From Synechococcales cyanobacterium GL140_1_metabat_312 (GTDB taxonomy: Bacteria > Cyanobacteriota > Cyanobacteriia > Leptolyngbyales > Leptolyngbyaceae): DNA of 64,000 nucleotides. Under the pieces are notes generated by a model. That model saw only the letters and a program-made list of their open reading frames with translations, did no database searches and was not told the origin of the DNA. Position numbers and translations under genes: made by a program. How positions within the stretch are numbered: the first letter of the stretch is position 1; every line of letters starts with the position of its first letter. Positions 26,476 through 35,463 of this stretch are shown in pieces. The stretch lies in NCBI GenBank assembly GCA_025351345.1, contig JANXWB010000031.1, positions 1 to 64,000 on the forward strand, given 5' to 3'.

Positions 26476-27405
26476 CTAGCGTCCAAAAAATCCAAATAGT
26501 TTTCGTTTCTCCGTTCCTTTCGCATCAGATGTTGCAGAGGCCCGATCGTCTGTGACATGGGGCAAAAAGCGTTTGGCTAGATTGTCCTCAGGATTCAGCT
26601 TTAGTGCTTGTTTAAAATGAACTCGCGCCATCCCCCGTTGGTTTTGTTTGAAATAGACAAATCCCAGCAGTGAATGATAATCCCCACAGGAAGCATCCAT
26701 GCGAATGGCATCTTTGAGTTCAGTAATCGCCTCCTTCCAACCGCTAGTTTGAGCATAATGTTTGGCCCGATCGTAATGTCGTCTGGCATAGAGATGATTT
26801 GAGGTTTGGTCGGGCGGCACGATCGTTTGGCCCGAATGTTGAGTTGAATGGTGACTTGATTGTGATGGATTAGACTGCGGCGTAGAGGGTGTAGGCATCA
26901 ATCCGGTTCGTCGAGGTCGCCAAGTCGGTTCACCGTGCTTAAGCTGAAAATAGACGGCGTTGAGTTCCATTAGCGATCGCGTGGCCTCACTAAAAAAGTG
27001 CAAATCGGTGTACTGCCGATCGCTGAACGCCGACACCTGTTGTTCATAGAAACTATCTACCGACTCGACGGGCTGGGATTTTAACGATCGGGCGACGGCG
27101 GTTTGTAGATCTGCGCCATCTTTGTCTGCTTGCTGGGCTTGCAGGCGGATTAATACTAAAATTTCTTTCTGACTCACCTCGTCCTTGACCTTGCCATAGG
27201 CCGGATTTACCAACCGAGTTAGAAGCTGTGTAACTAATTCACGTAGGGCTGGGTCGGCCTGAATATAGCGATCGGGATGGAGCAACTTTGCCACCGATCG
27301 ATAGCGCTTCATCAACCGCTGAGCATCTGCCGTCACCGGAACCCCAATCACAGCATAGGGATCAATTAACCAATTTTGCCACTCGGTAGAATACTCAAGA
27401 ACCAT
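26476..27405 (-). CDS. J-domain protein with C-terminal TPR
   Basis: A 309-residue protein from ATG 27405; an earlier Met at 27468 is in frame but adds unconserved residues. The first 70 residues form a DnaJ-type J domain with the HPD motif in KLLHPDRYIQ, which stimulates DnaK ATPase. A Ser/Gln/His-rich linker (about 180-215) leads to TPR units (HYDRAKHYAQTSGWKEAITEL and GDYHSLLGFVYFKQNQ). It has no zinc finger, so it is a specialised co-chaperone. The client is unknown. Confidence 0.85.
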   Translation of the reverse strand: MVLEYSTEWQNWLIDPYAVIGVPVTADAQRLMKRYRSVAKLLHPDRYIQADPALRELVTQLLTRLVNPAYGKVKDEVSQKEILVLIRLQAQQADKDGADLQTAVARSLKSQPVESVDSFYEQQVSAFSDRQYTDLHFFSEATRSLMELNAVYFQLKHGEPTWRPRRTGLMPTPSTPQSNPSQSSHHSTQHSGQTIVPPDQTSNHLYARRHYDRAKHYAQTSGWKEAITELKDAIRMDASCGDYHSLLGFVYFKQNQRGMARVHFKQALKLNPEDNLAKRFLPHVTDDRASATSDAKGTEKRKLFGFFGR

Positions 27406-27468
27406 GGAAGAGCCTGCAAAATTAGGAGGAATGCGTTGTCTTATTTGGAACATCTCACGTATTAACAA

Positions 27469-27866
27469 TCCATTGATGCCGATGAATCTTGCTACGTGGT
27501 CTTACTAAGTCATTTTCTTATACGGAATAGCGTTTCTAAAATCGGGGTAAATCTCGATTGGTCTAGAGGTGAATTTACGGATAATGCTTGAGAGAATTAC
27601 ATAGCTACGAGAACTTATTCCTCTAACCGTACCCGTAAATGACTGTAAATTATTTGAAGAAAATGTAAGCACTAATATTACCTAACTGTAATGGGTTTCC
27701 CCTATTTTTACGATTCCTGTAGGTGGATAAAATCAAAATTTATGCAAGATCGCAGTCGTGTACATTAAGATCATCTCCGACTAGTCTCTTTAAATGACCC
27801 AGAAAGCCTCTAAATTCATCATTTAACTCTAGATTAACCATTTCAATCACGCGTTTTTCCCTGCTT
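27469..27866. other. Divergent intergenic region
   Basis: About 400 bases between two divergent genes. ATTTACGG (27573-27580) and CCGTAAAT (27633-27640) are an inverted pair separated by 52 bases, perhaps an operator pair. The region must hold both promoters, but no convincing -35/-10 set was identified. Confidence 0.4.
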
Positions 27867-28349
27867 ATGCTCCAGCGTCTTAAAAATCAAAAAGCTGCCG
27901 CTATCTGGGCGATCGCAGGAATAGTCCCCCTTGCACTCCCTGGGTTTCCAGAGGTCCATTTTGCGGGCTTACATCGGTTCTACTTAAAAGAATACGGCTG
28001 GGGGATGGTGTATTTATTTTTTGGTTTATTTACGCCGATTCCCTGGATTGCGGGTGTAATAGAAGGCGTATGGTATTGGGTTCAAGATGAGGCGCAGTTC
28101 AATCACAATTTCAATCAAGGGGTTAGTGCTGATTGCATTGCTCTAGACAGTCACCCTACAGAGGTGTCCGGTATGCAAGTGTCGGGTTTAGGAAAAGCCG
28201 TAGCACCGACCCTAATTGTGAGGAGTGTGAGTCCGGCAGTTAAGACAGCAGAGGCCATCCGGGAACTCGATCGGTTGCGGCAAGAGGGGTTACTGTCGGA
28301 GTATGAATTTGAGCAGAAGCGACGCCAGTTGATCGATCGCCTTCGGTAA
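27867..28349 (+). CDS. TM2-like membrane protein with SHOCT motif
   Basis: A 160-residue protein. The first half is a TM2-type membrane hairpin: GLHRFYLKEYGWGMVYLFFGLF followed by PIPWIAGVIEGVWYWV. The C-terminus is a SHOCT motif, IRELDRLRQEGLLSEYEFEQKRRQLIDRL, a short helical hairpin used for oligomerisation. TM2 and SHOCT often occur together in small bacterial membrane proteins of unknown role. No neighbour gives a pathway. Confidence 0.8.
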   Translation: MLQRLKNQKAAAIWAIAGIVPLALPGFPEVHFAGLHRFYLKEYGWGMVYLFFGLFTPIPWIAGVIEGVWYWVQDEAQFNHNFNQGVSADCIALDSHPTEVSGMQVSGLGKAVAPTLIVRSVSPAVKTAEAIRELDRLRQEGLLSEYEFEQKRRQLIDRLR

Positions 28350-28455
28350 GAATTCAGATAACCCTCGTGACGAATACTTGTACCTGACACTTGAGCCGCA
28401 TCGGCTAAAATGACACTAGTATAAATGCCCCACGTAATTTTTAAATCTGGCAACT

Positions 28456-29058
28456 ATGCGTTGGCAACCCTCGTTGAAGCTTGGATTAGAACTGGTCGAT
28501 TGGTTCAGCCGTGAAGTGTTGAATCAGCTCAAATCGGTCGCAGCAGGTGGGATCTCGGGGCAAGTGCTGAGGGCCAAAATTTCGGCGGATCCCTACTATC
28601 GTTTTAAGTCCGTTAGCGAAATTCAAGCGGCGGTGGCGATCGGAATTGCGATAGATGTAAATACTGCCACCATTGACGATTGGTTACGCGTGCCGGGGAT
28701 TTCCATTCATCAAGCCCGATCGCTTGCCACTCTGATTGAATCCGGTGTGCAATTTTACTGCATCGAAGATCTAGCCGCCATCTTGGGCATTTCTCACCAA
28801 CGCCTCGCGATCGTAGAACCGATTTTGCAGTTTCAATATTATGACTGGGACAGCATTGGCCGCACCGATCGGATTGATCTGAACAGCGCTGATGTCGATC
28901 GTCTCAAAACACTGCCCAATGTCGGTCCTGTTTTGGCCAGAGCAATCGTCCGTCACCGCACGTCTCACGGTCGCTACGAGAGTTTGGTCGATCTTCAAGA
29001 CCGATTAAATTTACCTCAAGAAACTACGGCGGCGTTGATGCATTACCTGAAATTTTGA
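28456..29058 (+). CDS. Helix-hairpin-helix protein, ComEA-like
   Basis: A 200-residue protein with two helix-hairpin-helix regions: VNTATIDDWLRVPGISIHQARSLATLI at about 76-102 and DLNSADVDRLKTLPNVGPVLARAIVRHR at about 141-168. These bind the DNA backbone without base preference. The ComEA-type motif suggests DNA uptake or repair, but no signal peptide or membrane segment is present, so it is probably cytoplasmic. A one-domain gene with no operon partner. Confidence 0.8.
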   Translation: MRWQPSLKLGLELVDWFSREVLNQLKSVAAGGISGQVLRAKISADPYYRFKSVSEIQAAVAIGIAIDVNTATIDDWLRVPGISIHQARSLATLIESGVQFYCIEDLAAILGISHQRLAIVEPILQFQYYDWDSIGRTDRIDLNSADVDRLKTLPNVGPVLARAIVRHRTSHGRYESLVDLQDRLNLPQETTAALMHYLKF

Positions 29059-29261
29059 GGACTAAGTTTGGAATACGAATCCTATTCATCCCTCGAATTC
29101 TTCCCAAGTCGAAAATCTCCCGTCGCGGATTCCAAAAGCGGAAGTAGAATCAATCACAAGATACGGTTATGTCCTGAACAAATCGGCGTTAGTCGAAAAA
29201 TCAGCACAATAGCCGATCGTTAACGTATTAATTGCTGCCTTCGATCGAGGATTTTCCCGCC

Positions 29262-29528
29262 ATGCTGATTGACCTTGCCCAAACTCTACTCCAAAGTCCC
29301 GTTGATATGACTCACCTCGCCCACATTCCCCACATCGACCTATTCCAAAGCCTCCACACTACGGATACCGAACTCCTCGGCCAAATCAAAGGCATGATCA
29401 AAGAGACCGATTTGGGCGGAGACATATCAAAATCTTGGCAACATTTTGTCAAAACAGGTCAAGTCTGGGCCTTTTTAATTGGGGCGATCGTGGGCTATCT
29501 GGCCAAAACATTCACGAGTTACGGTTAA
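29262..29528 (+). CDS. Small protein with C-terminal membrane helix
   Basis: An 88-residue protein from ATG 29262 (a TTG at 29232 adds ten residues). It ends with a single membrane helix, VWAFLIGAIVGYLAKTF, so it is tail-anchored or a membrane-peripheral protein. The polar N-terminal part has no known motif. It lies 141 bases before argH. The reading frame is short, so the gene call is moderate. Confidence 0.5.
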   Translation: MLIDLAQTLLQSPVDMTHLAHIPHIDLFQSLHTTDTELLGQIKGMIKETDLGGDISKSWQHFVKTGQVWAFLIGAIVGYLAKTFTSYG

Positions 29529-29669
29529 CGCGTGACCTATAAAAAGATCTCCGAATAATTCTAGGGACGCATCCCCTCCAAATCATCACCCGTTACCAGG
29601 CAGGACGATTGACGTGCGATCGCAAGCACGAGATAATCCGTGGCTGTCCTTTCGGCGCGTTTGGCCTGA

Positions 29670-31100
29670 ATGCGTTCCTTACCCGTGCAGCAAAGTTCAA
29701 CTCCCAACTTAACTCCCAGCCTCGAAAAATCCGCCACTTGGAGCCAGCGTTTTGAAGGCGCACTCCATCCCGCTATTGTGCTTTTTAATGCCAGTATCTC
29801 TTTTGATATTGAGTTAATTGAATACGATCTGACGGGATCCCAAGCCCATGCCAAAATGCTAGCCAAACAAGGCATTATTTCTGCTGTCGAAGGCGATCAA
29901 CTTGTTGCAGGGCTAGAGCAAATCCGTCAGGAATACCGATCGAATCAGTTTCATCCAACAGTGGAGGATGAGGATGTTCATTTTGCAGTCGAAAAACGGC
30001 TGACGGCAATTGTGGGAGAGGTCGGTAAAAAACTTCATACGGCCCGATCGCGCAATGACCAGGTGGGGACCGATACCCGCCTCTATCTGCGTGACCAAAT
30101 CCAACAGATTCGCCAATCCATCAAAGCCTTCCAAAGTGCATTATTGACCCACGCCGAGCAGCATGTCGAAACCCTGATTCCCGGCTATACCCATCTCCAG
30201 CGTGCCCAGCCCATCAGCCTTGCTCATCATTTGCTAGCCTATGTGGAGATGACCGAGCGGGATTGGCAGCGTTTAGGAGATGTTTCAAAACGGGTGAATA
30301 TCTGTCCTTTGGGAGCTGGAGCGCTTGCAGGGACAACATTTAACATCGATCGGCATTTCACTGCATCTGAACTTGGCTTTGAATCGATCTACGCGAATAG
30401 TTTGGATGCCGTCAGCGATCGGGATTTTGCTGTAGAATTTCTAGCCGCCGCCAGCTTAGTTATGGCCCACCTAAGTCGGTTATCTGAAGAAGTAATTTTT
30501 TGGGCAAGTCAGGAATTTGGATTTATTTCTCTAACCGACGCCTGCGCGACTGGATCTAGCATCATGCCCCAAAAGAAAAACCCTGATGTCCCGGAATTGG
30601 TGCGGGGCAAAACAGGACGGGTTTTTGGTCATTTACAGGCGATGTTGACGATAATTAAGGGCTTACCGTTGGCCTATAACAAAGATTTTCAAGAAGACAA
30701 AGAAGGGCTATTCGACACGGTGAAAACGGTGAAAGCATGTCTTGAAGCCATGACGATCTTGTTTGACGAAGGCATTGTGTTTAAACCTCAGCGCTTGGCA
30801 GATGCTGTGGCTGAGGATTTCTCGAATGCAACTGACGTGGCCGATTATCTGGCCGCTAAGGGGGTTCCGTTCCGGGAAGCTTATGGTTTAGTCGGAAAAG
30901 TTGTACGCACTTCTCTGGCGGCGAACAAGCTGCTGAAGGACTTGAAGCTTGACGAGTGGCAGGCGCTTCACCCGGCGTTTGAATCGGATATTTATGCGGC
31001 TATTGCTCCCCGTCAAGTTGTCGCAGCCCGCAATAGCGTTGGCGGAACTGGATTTGATCAAGTACGATCGGCGCTGAACTTGGCTAAGTCACGGCTTTAG
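29670..31100 (+). CDS. argH: Argininosuccinate lyase
   Basis: Last step of arginine synthesis: cleaves argininosuccinate to arginine and fumarate. A 476-residue cytoplasmic homotetramer of the fumarase/aspartase superfamily. HTARSRNDQ (123-131) and the signature loop [11 protein letters not shown] (295-305) are intact, as is [12 protein letters not shown]-like substrate-binding sequence at about 170-181. The first 20 residues are Ser/Thr/Pro-rich and unconserved, so a slightly later start is possible. It overlaps the DUF3007 gene by four bases at its stop. Confidence 0.95.
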   Translation: MRSLPVQQSSTPNLTPSLEKSATWSQRFEGALHPAIVLFNASISFDIELIEYDLTGSQAHAKMLAKQGIISAVEGDQLVAGLEQIRQEYRSNQFHPTVEDEDVHFAVEKRLTAIVGEVGKKLHTARSRNDQVGTDTRLYLRDQIQQIRQSIKAFQSALLTHAEQHVETLIPGYTHLQRAQPISLAHHLLAYVEMTERDWQRLGDVSKRVNICPLGAGALAGTTFNIDRHFTASELGFESIYANSLDAVSDRDFAVEFLAAASLVMAHLSRLSEEVIFWASQEFGFISLTDACATGSSIMPQKKNPDVPELVRGKTGRVFGHLQAMLTIIKGLPLAYNKDFQEDKEGLFDTVKTVKACLEAMTILFDEGIVFKPQRLADAVAEDFSNATDVADYLAAKGVPFREAYGLVGKVVRTSLAANKLLKDLKLDEWQALHPAFESDIYAAIAPRQVVAARNSVGGTGFDQVRSALNLAKSRL

Positions 31101-31438
31101 GGCCTCTCTCGCAGTGCTTGTTCTGTTTGAACCTGTTTTGCTTTTACCTGTTCTACTTCGGCTTGAAGCTGTTCGAGTTCTTCCTCGCTCATCTCTTCAA
31201 GCCGTTTCTGCATGACCGCTTCCTCATAGTCTTTGAGCTGCTGTACGTAGCTCATTTTTTGAGTGGCGGCCCGGAAGAGGTAGGTGGAGACCCAGCCCAA
31301 GAGACCGAGCATAAACACCGCCTGACTCCAGATGCCCGCATTGGCTGAATCCAGTCCCGCAAACACAAACAGCAGATACAGGCCACCGCCCGCCATGAAC
31401 ACCCCAAAAGTAATGCCGATCGCATCAATCCGTCGCAT
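31097..31438 (-). CDS. DUF3007-like membrane protein
   Basis: A 113-residue protein with two N-terminal membrane helices ([21 protein letters not shown] and [19 protein letters not shown]) and a long charged C-terminal helix ([20 protein letters not shown]) that would form a coiled coil. The sequence and its place directly behind ndhL match the cyanobacterial DUF3007 family. As I recall, DUF3007 and ndhL are neighbours in many cyanobacteria, so a link to the NDH-1 complex is reasonable but not shown. Its gene starts 2 bases after ndhL ends. Confidence 0.75.
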   Translation of the reverse strand: MRRIDAIGITFGVFMAGGGLYLLFVFAGLDSANAGIWSQAVFMLGLLGWVSTYLFRAATQKMSYVQQLKDYEEAVMQKRLEEMSEEELEQLQAEVEQVKAKQVQTEQALRERP

Positions 31439-31440
31439 GT

Positions 31441-31653
31441 CTACGCCTCAAGTTCCCGACGGTAAGGTCGAAAGTTCAAAAATGGAGCTAGCACCAACAT
31501 TCCTGGGAAAAATAAAAACACTAGGGAATACATAAATACTCGTTCGTAGGACGAGCAGACATACCAACGGGCCTTTAGGTAAAAGTAGACGGCCAAGGGG
31601 ATGACCAACAGATAGGCGCCACCTAAAATCAGATACAGGAGTGCTACGACCAT
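31441..31653 (-). CDS. ndhL: NAD(P)H-quinone oxidoreductase subunit L
   Basis: A 70-residue thylakoid membrane subunit of cyanobacterial NDH-1, which takes part in cyclic electron flow, respiration and CO2 uptake. Two membrane helices ([21 protein letters not shown] and [23 protein letters not shown]) and the C-terminal [13 protein letters not shown] tail match NdhL closely. It is the first gene of a two-gene unit with the DUF3007 gene. Confidence 0.9.
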   Translation of the reverse strand: MVVALLYLILGGAYLLVIPLAVYFYLKARWYVCSSYERVFMYSLVFLFFPGMLVLAPFLNFRPYRRELEA

Positions 31654-31818
31654 AAAATTTTCTCATCTCAACTTTACTTATTCTACATTACTCCGAATTT
31701 TTGGTGAATGATGCAAGGAGTTGTGCTATAAAAAATAGTGCAAAGAAAATGTTGCGATTTATCCTAGTAAGGATAGAATTTGGTTTGATTGGTTCACATC
31801 CTATGGGGACTGCATCAC

Positions 31819-31901
31819 GGGGGCATGGCGGAATGGTAGACGCACCAGACTTAAAATCTGTTGATCGCAAGGTTGTGAGGGTTCAAGTCCCTCTGCCCCC
31901 A
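31819..31901 (+). tRNA. trnL-UAA: tRNA-Leu (UAA), without intron
   Basis: An 83-base tRNA fold: acceptor arms GGGGGCA (31819-31825) and TGCCCCC (31894-31900) with discriminator A at 31901, D-arm GCGGAATGGTAGACGC, anticodon loop CTTAAAA with anticodon TAA, a long class II variable arm and T-arm GGTTCAAGTCC. CCA is not encoded. The base pair at the top of the anticodon stem (C27 with U43) is a mismatch, otherwise the fold is good. No group I intron interrupts the anticodon, in contrast to most cyanobacterial copies of this gene. Confidence 0.93.
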
Positions 31902-32074
31902 TTTTTGAAATAGGTGAAACAAGTCATTTTCTCCAAAATTCTGAGAAATCCTAGGTAAACCCATCTAGATATGGTTAATGCACATTAATTATAAATCGGA
32001 TAGAGTTATAGGTATCTAGCCATGGTTTTAGTTTGTCTGCATTGATACTATTAGGGTGCGGGGACATTCCAAGA

Positions 32075-33496
32075 GTGAAAAAGAGTTTATCGGACCACGA
32101 GCTTCAAGTTGCTCAGCAAACAATCTATCAGTCTCTACTAGAAATCGTACACAAGTGGCCTCCTGAAGAGGTGCTACTTGAGTTTAAGCGGTTGTTTTTA
32201 TGCCATGGTGATTCTGTAAATACGTCAGCGTTGAATGCGCTCTATGAAATTATTTTTCATGACAATGAAGTGGAGTTTCGCAACACTATCAAGCGTGCTT
32301 GTTATATTCTGGTTAACAATTGGGATGCAAATCGTCGTCATAAGCCGATTCAGGATTTAATTGCAGCGTTTCAAGATGAGAATTTACCCCGATCGACTAT
32401 TTCTCCGACATTAACTCGGTTACGGATTTGGATCCGGAATTTTCAGCAGAGTCAGGACTATAGCGATCTGAAGCTTTTTGCAGATCGCTATAATGCCAGT
32501 GAGTCTGGTGAGACGTTGAATGATGGTCCTTGGGTGCGGCGCTATACGTCCTATTTGTTGGTGCCGCAGTATGCCGATACGCGAAATTCGATCGAGCAAC
32601 GGGAAGCAGCACGATCAATGGCTCAGAAGTTAAGAGAGAAATTTAAGTTTGATTTGGCGATGTATGTAGCTAGGTCGCAGTCACTGTCAGAGGATAATCC
32701 GCCTTTGAAGAATCCGACGGCGCTGGGGGATGATACGTTGCGCTTGATTAAGATGATTGTGGCGAAACGTGGAACCTATAGCTATGGTAATTTGGCAAAT
32801 ATTTTTCTCAATCAGATTCAATCTCTGACTTATATCGAATTTAAGCGCAGTTTACAAAACTATTTGGTTTTTTCGGTGGAAACGTCGAATTTTTCCCATG
32901 CACTTCAGACTCGGATGGCGGATAAGTTGAATACATTGTATGTAGGACATCATGATGATGTAGTGACTCCTGCTCTGATTTTGCGGACTAGTAATCGGAT
33001 GATTGAGTTTTTGACGACGGAAAACCAGAAGGAGCCATCGTCGTTGTTTGTGTTGTTGTTGTCGCAGGGAAACCCGATGACGCTGGTGGTGACGTTGTTG
33101 AAGTTAATGTTAGTGTCGAAGAATTCACGTACCCATTTAGAGGCGCGGATTGCAGATTTGCTGCGATATTATCAGGAGATCCCGGAGCAAGATTGCCGTT
33201 GGGTTGTGAATTTTCTAGAGATTTTCAATGTGACGTTTACAATTTATGGGGACAATGTTCAATACAATTTGATCCGAATGAAAGAGGAACACCATGAGAA
33301 CCAGGAGGATAATTCGATCGTTCAAGATAGTGGTGCAGATGAAGTGAATTTAGATTCTTATCATGTATTCTCGCAATTGCGTTCGCGCCATTTGATTCCT
33401 GAAGAAGTGCTGGAGATGCTTGAGCCTGAAGTGCTTGGGCCTGAAGTGCTACCGTTGTCAGAGGATTCTATCGATCGTGAAGCATTTTCATTTTAG
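32075..33496 (+). CDS. Conserved helical protein of unknown function
   Basis: A large, all-helical soluble protein of about 473 residues from GTG 32075. The frame is open to a TTG at 32033, but no ATG exists near the 5' end, so the start is uncertain. The core reads LLEIVHKWPPEEVLLEFKRLF and WDANRRHKPIQDLIAAF, which I recall from a conserved cyanobacterial hypothetical family. The C-terminus is acidic and contains a short repeat (EPEVLGPEVL). Its stop overlaps by a few bases the stranded larC end described below, so it was originally convergent with larC. Function unknown. Confidence 0.7.
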   Translation: MKKSLSDHELQVAQQTIYQSLLEIVHKWPPEEVLLEFKRLFLCHGDSVNTSALNALYEIIFHDNEVEFRNTIKRACYILVNNWDANRRHKPIQDLIAAFQDENLPRSTISPTLTRLRIWIRNFQQSQDYSDLKLFADRYNASESGETLNDGPWVRRYTSYLLVPQYADTRNSIEQREAARSMAQKLREKFKFDLAMYVARSQSLSEDNPPLKNPTALGDDTLRLIKMIVAKRGTYSYGNLANIFLNQIQSLTYIEFKRSLQNYLVFSVETSNFSHALQTRMADKLNTLYVGHHDDVVTPALILRTSNRMIEFLTTENQKEPSSLFVLLLSQGNPMTLVVTLLKLMLVSKNSRTHLEARIADLLRYYQEIPEQDCRWVVNFLEIFNVTFTIYGDNVQYNLIRMKEEHHENQEDNSIVQDSGADEVNLDSYHVFSQLRSRHLIPEEVLEMLEPEVLGPEVLPLSEDSIDREAFSF

Positions 33497-33502
33497 AGTT
33501 TG

Positions 33503-33562
33503 TTGTCGGATGGCCTGTCGCTGAATTTCTTTAAGGGGGCGATCCGTAGGACGGGCGATTGT
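33503..33562 (-). repeat. Stranded copy of the larC 3' end (direct repeat A)
   Basis: The first 42 bases (33503-33544) are identical to 35482-35523, inside the 3' end of larC, and the next 18 differ at 4 positions, so 56 of 60 match. Read on the minus strand it still encodes a larC-like C-terminal peptide (RPLKEIQRQAIRQ), with a stop at 33488-33490 that overlaps the stop of the upstream gene. It starts 12 bases beyond the stop codon of the Toprim-like gene. It is best read as the original larC end, displaced by the inserted module. Confidence 0.85.
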
Positions 33563-33574
33563 AGAATTTTTGTT

Positions 33575-34333
33575 TTAGATATTAAAACTGTCAATATATC
33601 TTTTGGTGATGTGGCTGGTCGCAATGAGGTTTTTGGTAAACGTTCCATAGCCGACGGGACATCGAGTTTTGAGCATTTCTAGATTTAGTTGTTCTGCGAT
33701 CGCCCATCGAATTTTCATCTGACGTTTATTGATGCTGTTTTCTTCAATTAGATAATCAGAGTTTTCGATCGCATCATTTAGGATTAATTTAGTTTCAGTC
33801 AGATTTTCTATATCTTCTATTGGATTTATTTTGAGATTAAAACATTTAAAAAGAGTCTCAGTATCTGCGATTAACCAAGTTTCGGCATCACGAATAGCCA
33901 GTCCAGTAAGGCTACGATCGCCAACTTCATTTTCATTATGATCTAAATGATTTTCTTGAATAATTCCAAGTGCAGTTTTGATTTTTTGATCGCGGTCTTT
34001 TAGGAGATCATCTGCATCTACAACCAAAACAATCATATCGATCTCATGAGGTTTCCAAACAGTGACGACTTGACGAAGATATTTTGATTCTAGAATAGTG
34101 TACCCATTACGAACTTTGCCTGTGCTACGTTCACGAATAGTTGGATGACGTTGGATAAATTCACAGTCGGGTAAGCCTGCTGCTTTCAATTCTCTACGAA
34201 TGAGCTTATGCAACGCACCTTCTTGGGAACGATCGATAACTTTGCCGCCCTCTTCGGGTTTGACGTAGGGAATACTGGCTCCGAGTTCTGTCTTTCCCTC
34301 AGCAATAAGTCCAATTCGGATAGGGCGCGTCAT
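33575..34333 (-). CDS. Toprim/DUF4276-like putative nuclease, second gene of a defence pair
   Basis: A 252-residue soluble protein. The N-terminus GLIAEGKTE (Glu12) and the VVDADD motif (Asp106, Asp108, Asp109) are the acidic residues of a Toprim-like catalytic site; AIRDAETWLIAD (about 146-157) is a hallmark of DUF4276 proteins. Family members accompany AAA/OLD-type ATPases and are thought to cleave nucleic acid when an invader is sensed. Here the start overlaps the ATPase stop by four bases (ATGA), so the two are translationally coupled. The gene ends 12 bases before the stranded larC end. Nuclease activity is inferred. Confidence 0.75.
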   Translation of the reverse strand: MTRPIRIGLIAEGKTELGASIPYVKPEEGGKVIDRSQEGALHKLIRRELKAAGLPDCEFIQRHPTIRERSTGKVRNGYTILESKYLRQVVTVWKPHEIDMIVLVVDADDLLKDRDQKIKTALGIIQENHLDHNENEVGDRSLTGLAIRDAETWLIADTETLFKCFNLKINPIEDIENLTETKLILNDAIENSDYLIEENSINKRQMKIRWAIAEQLNLEMLKTRCPVGYGTFTKNLIATSHITKRYIDSFNI

Positions 34334-35436
34334 ACAGGATTTCCTCCGAAGACATTGGTAAACCAGAGTTCTCCAAGTGCATTATCATAAGCATCTAGTG
34401 AATTTTGGAACGCTTTGGATTCGATCGGTAAATTATGAACTTGAGTTTTGCCTTCCTTGTCTAATTCAACGGCACGAACTTGTTTAGGTTCTACATAATT
34501 TAATAGAACAGGTGAATGGGTTGTGATTAAAACTTGAACAGGTTTACCATTGATTCCTTCCGTTGAAATCATTTTTAAAAGTTCCATCATTTTATGCAAA
34601 AGCCAAGGATGAACACCATTTTCGACTTCTTCAAAGCAAAGAATGCTGGGCGTTTCAATTTGATAGATTGCAGTTAGGAAGGCAAGAATTCTGAGTGTAC
34701 CATCGGAAACTTCAGAGGCAGGAATTCGGTGATCTGAATAACGATCGACTAAATTAAGAAGAAAATCTTTATTTTTGCTTCTTTCTAAAGAAACCCTACT
34801 TATATTTGGAACAAGTTCAGAGAGCCGTTTTTCTAGCTCATCGAATCGTTGTCTATTATCGAGCATCAAATCTCCTAAAGCCTCTGCAATCCCTTTTCCA
34901 GATCTTCCCATTCCTTGATTAGATGACGTTGATTCATTTATGGAGTTTGGCGAAAAATCATAGACTCTTACGCTTTTCAAAGCAATATTTAAATCTGAAT
35001 TCACATAAGAGTTCTGAAGAAGAAATTCTCTAACTTCACCAGTATGACTTCTAGCATCTATAGATTTTCCTAAATGATTGCCTATAATAATTGATCTATG
35101 ATCATAGTTGAATCTAATCTGCAAACCGGATACTTGATCAGAAGTATCAGTATTTTCAAATTCAAAAGCCAAGAAGTCAGTTTTCCCTGCCCAAAAAAGG
35201 GCTTCGATCGGGCTATTCTTTCCAAGAAATTGAATGGTCGAACCTAATACTGTAGAGGTGGAAACAATGTTCTCTCTTTCAATGATTTCTCTGAGGGTAT
35301 TAGAAGCAATCGCTAACGCCTCACAAACATTTGATTTTCCAGATCCGTTTGGTCCAATAAATACTGTCAATGGTTCTAAATCAATGTCAACCTTAAACAA
35401 GCTCTTGTAATGTTCAACGGTCAATTTCGACAACAT
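34330..35436 (-). CDS. AAA/OLD-like ATPase, first gene of a defence pair
   Basis: A 368-residue SMC/ABC-type ATPase. Walker A GPNGSGKSN (28-36), signature-like SDGTLR (244-249), Walker B ILCFEE (265-270) and the switch His in ITTHSP (His307) are complete. The middle region between the ATP motifs is an insert without known fold. The C-terminus LGELWFTNVFGG is typical of ATPases paired with DUF4276 proteins. By analogy with PARIS, AbiL/RloA-RloB and OLD-type pairs it would sense an invader and release or activate the nuclease. It starts 28 bases after the larC stop, on the same strand. Confidence 0.85.
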   Translation of the reverse strand: MLSKLTVEHYKSLFKVDIDLEPLTVFIGPNGSGKSNVCEALAIASNTLREIIERENIVSTSTVLGSTIQFLGKNSPIEALFWAGKTDFLAFEFENTDTSDQVSGLQIRFNYDHRSIIIGNHLGKSIDARSHTGEVREFLLQNSYVNSDLNIALKSVRVYDFSPNSINESTSSNQGMGRSGKGIAEALGDLMLDNRQRFDELEKRLSELVPNISRVSLERSKNKDFLLNLVDRYSDHRIPASEVSDGTLRILAFLTAIYQIETPSILCFEEVENGVHPWLLHKMMELLKMISTEGINGKPVQVLITTHSPVLLNYVEPKQVRAVELDKEGKTQVHNLPIESKAFQNSLDAYDNALGELWFTNVFGGNPV

Positions 35437-35463
35437 ACGTTTCTCCCCATTAATTGTCAGGTC

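Noticed and set aside
29561-29875. Minus-strand open frame of 104 codons overlapping argH
   Set aside because: It is a shadow of the argH N-terminus; the peptide resembles no family.
31701-31913. Open frame across the tRNA-Leu gene
   Set aside because: The tRNA fold explains the sequence; no protein evidence.
33000-33070. TTG/GTT-rich low-complexity run
   Set aside because: It is ordinary coding sequence (Leu/Val codons) of the helical protein.
33500-33682. Plus-strand open frames over larC-end repeats (also at 35410-35652)
   Set aside because: The similar peptides arise because the DNA repeats; the conserved reading is the larC C-terminus on the minus strand.
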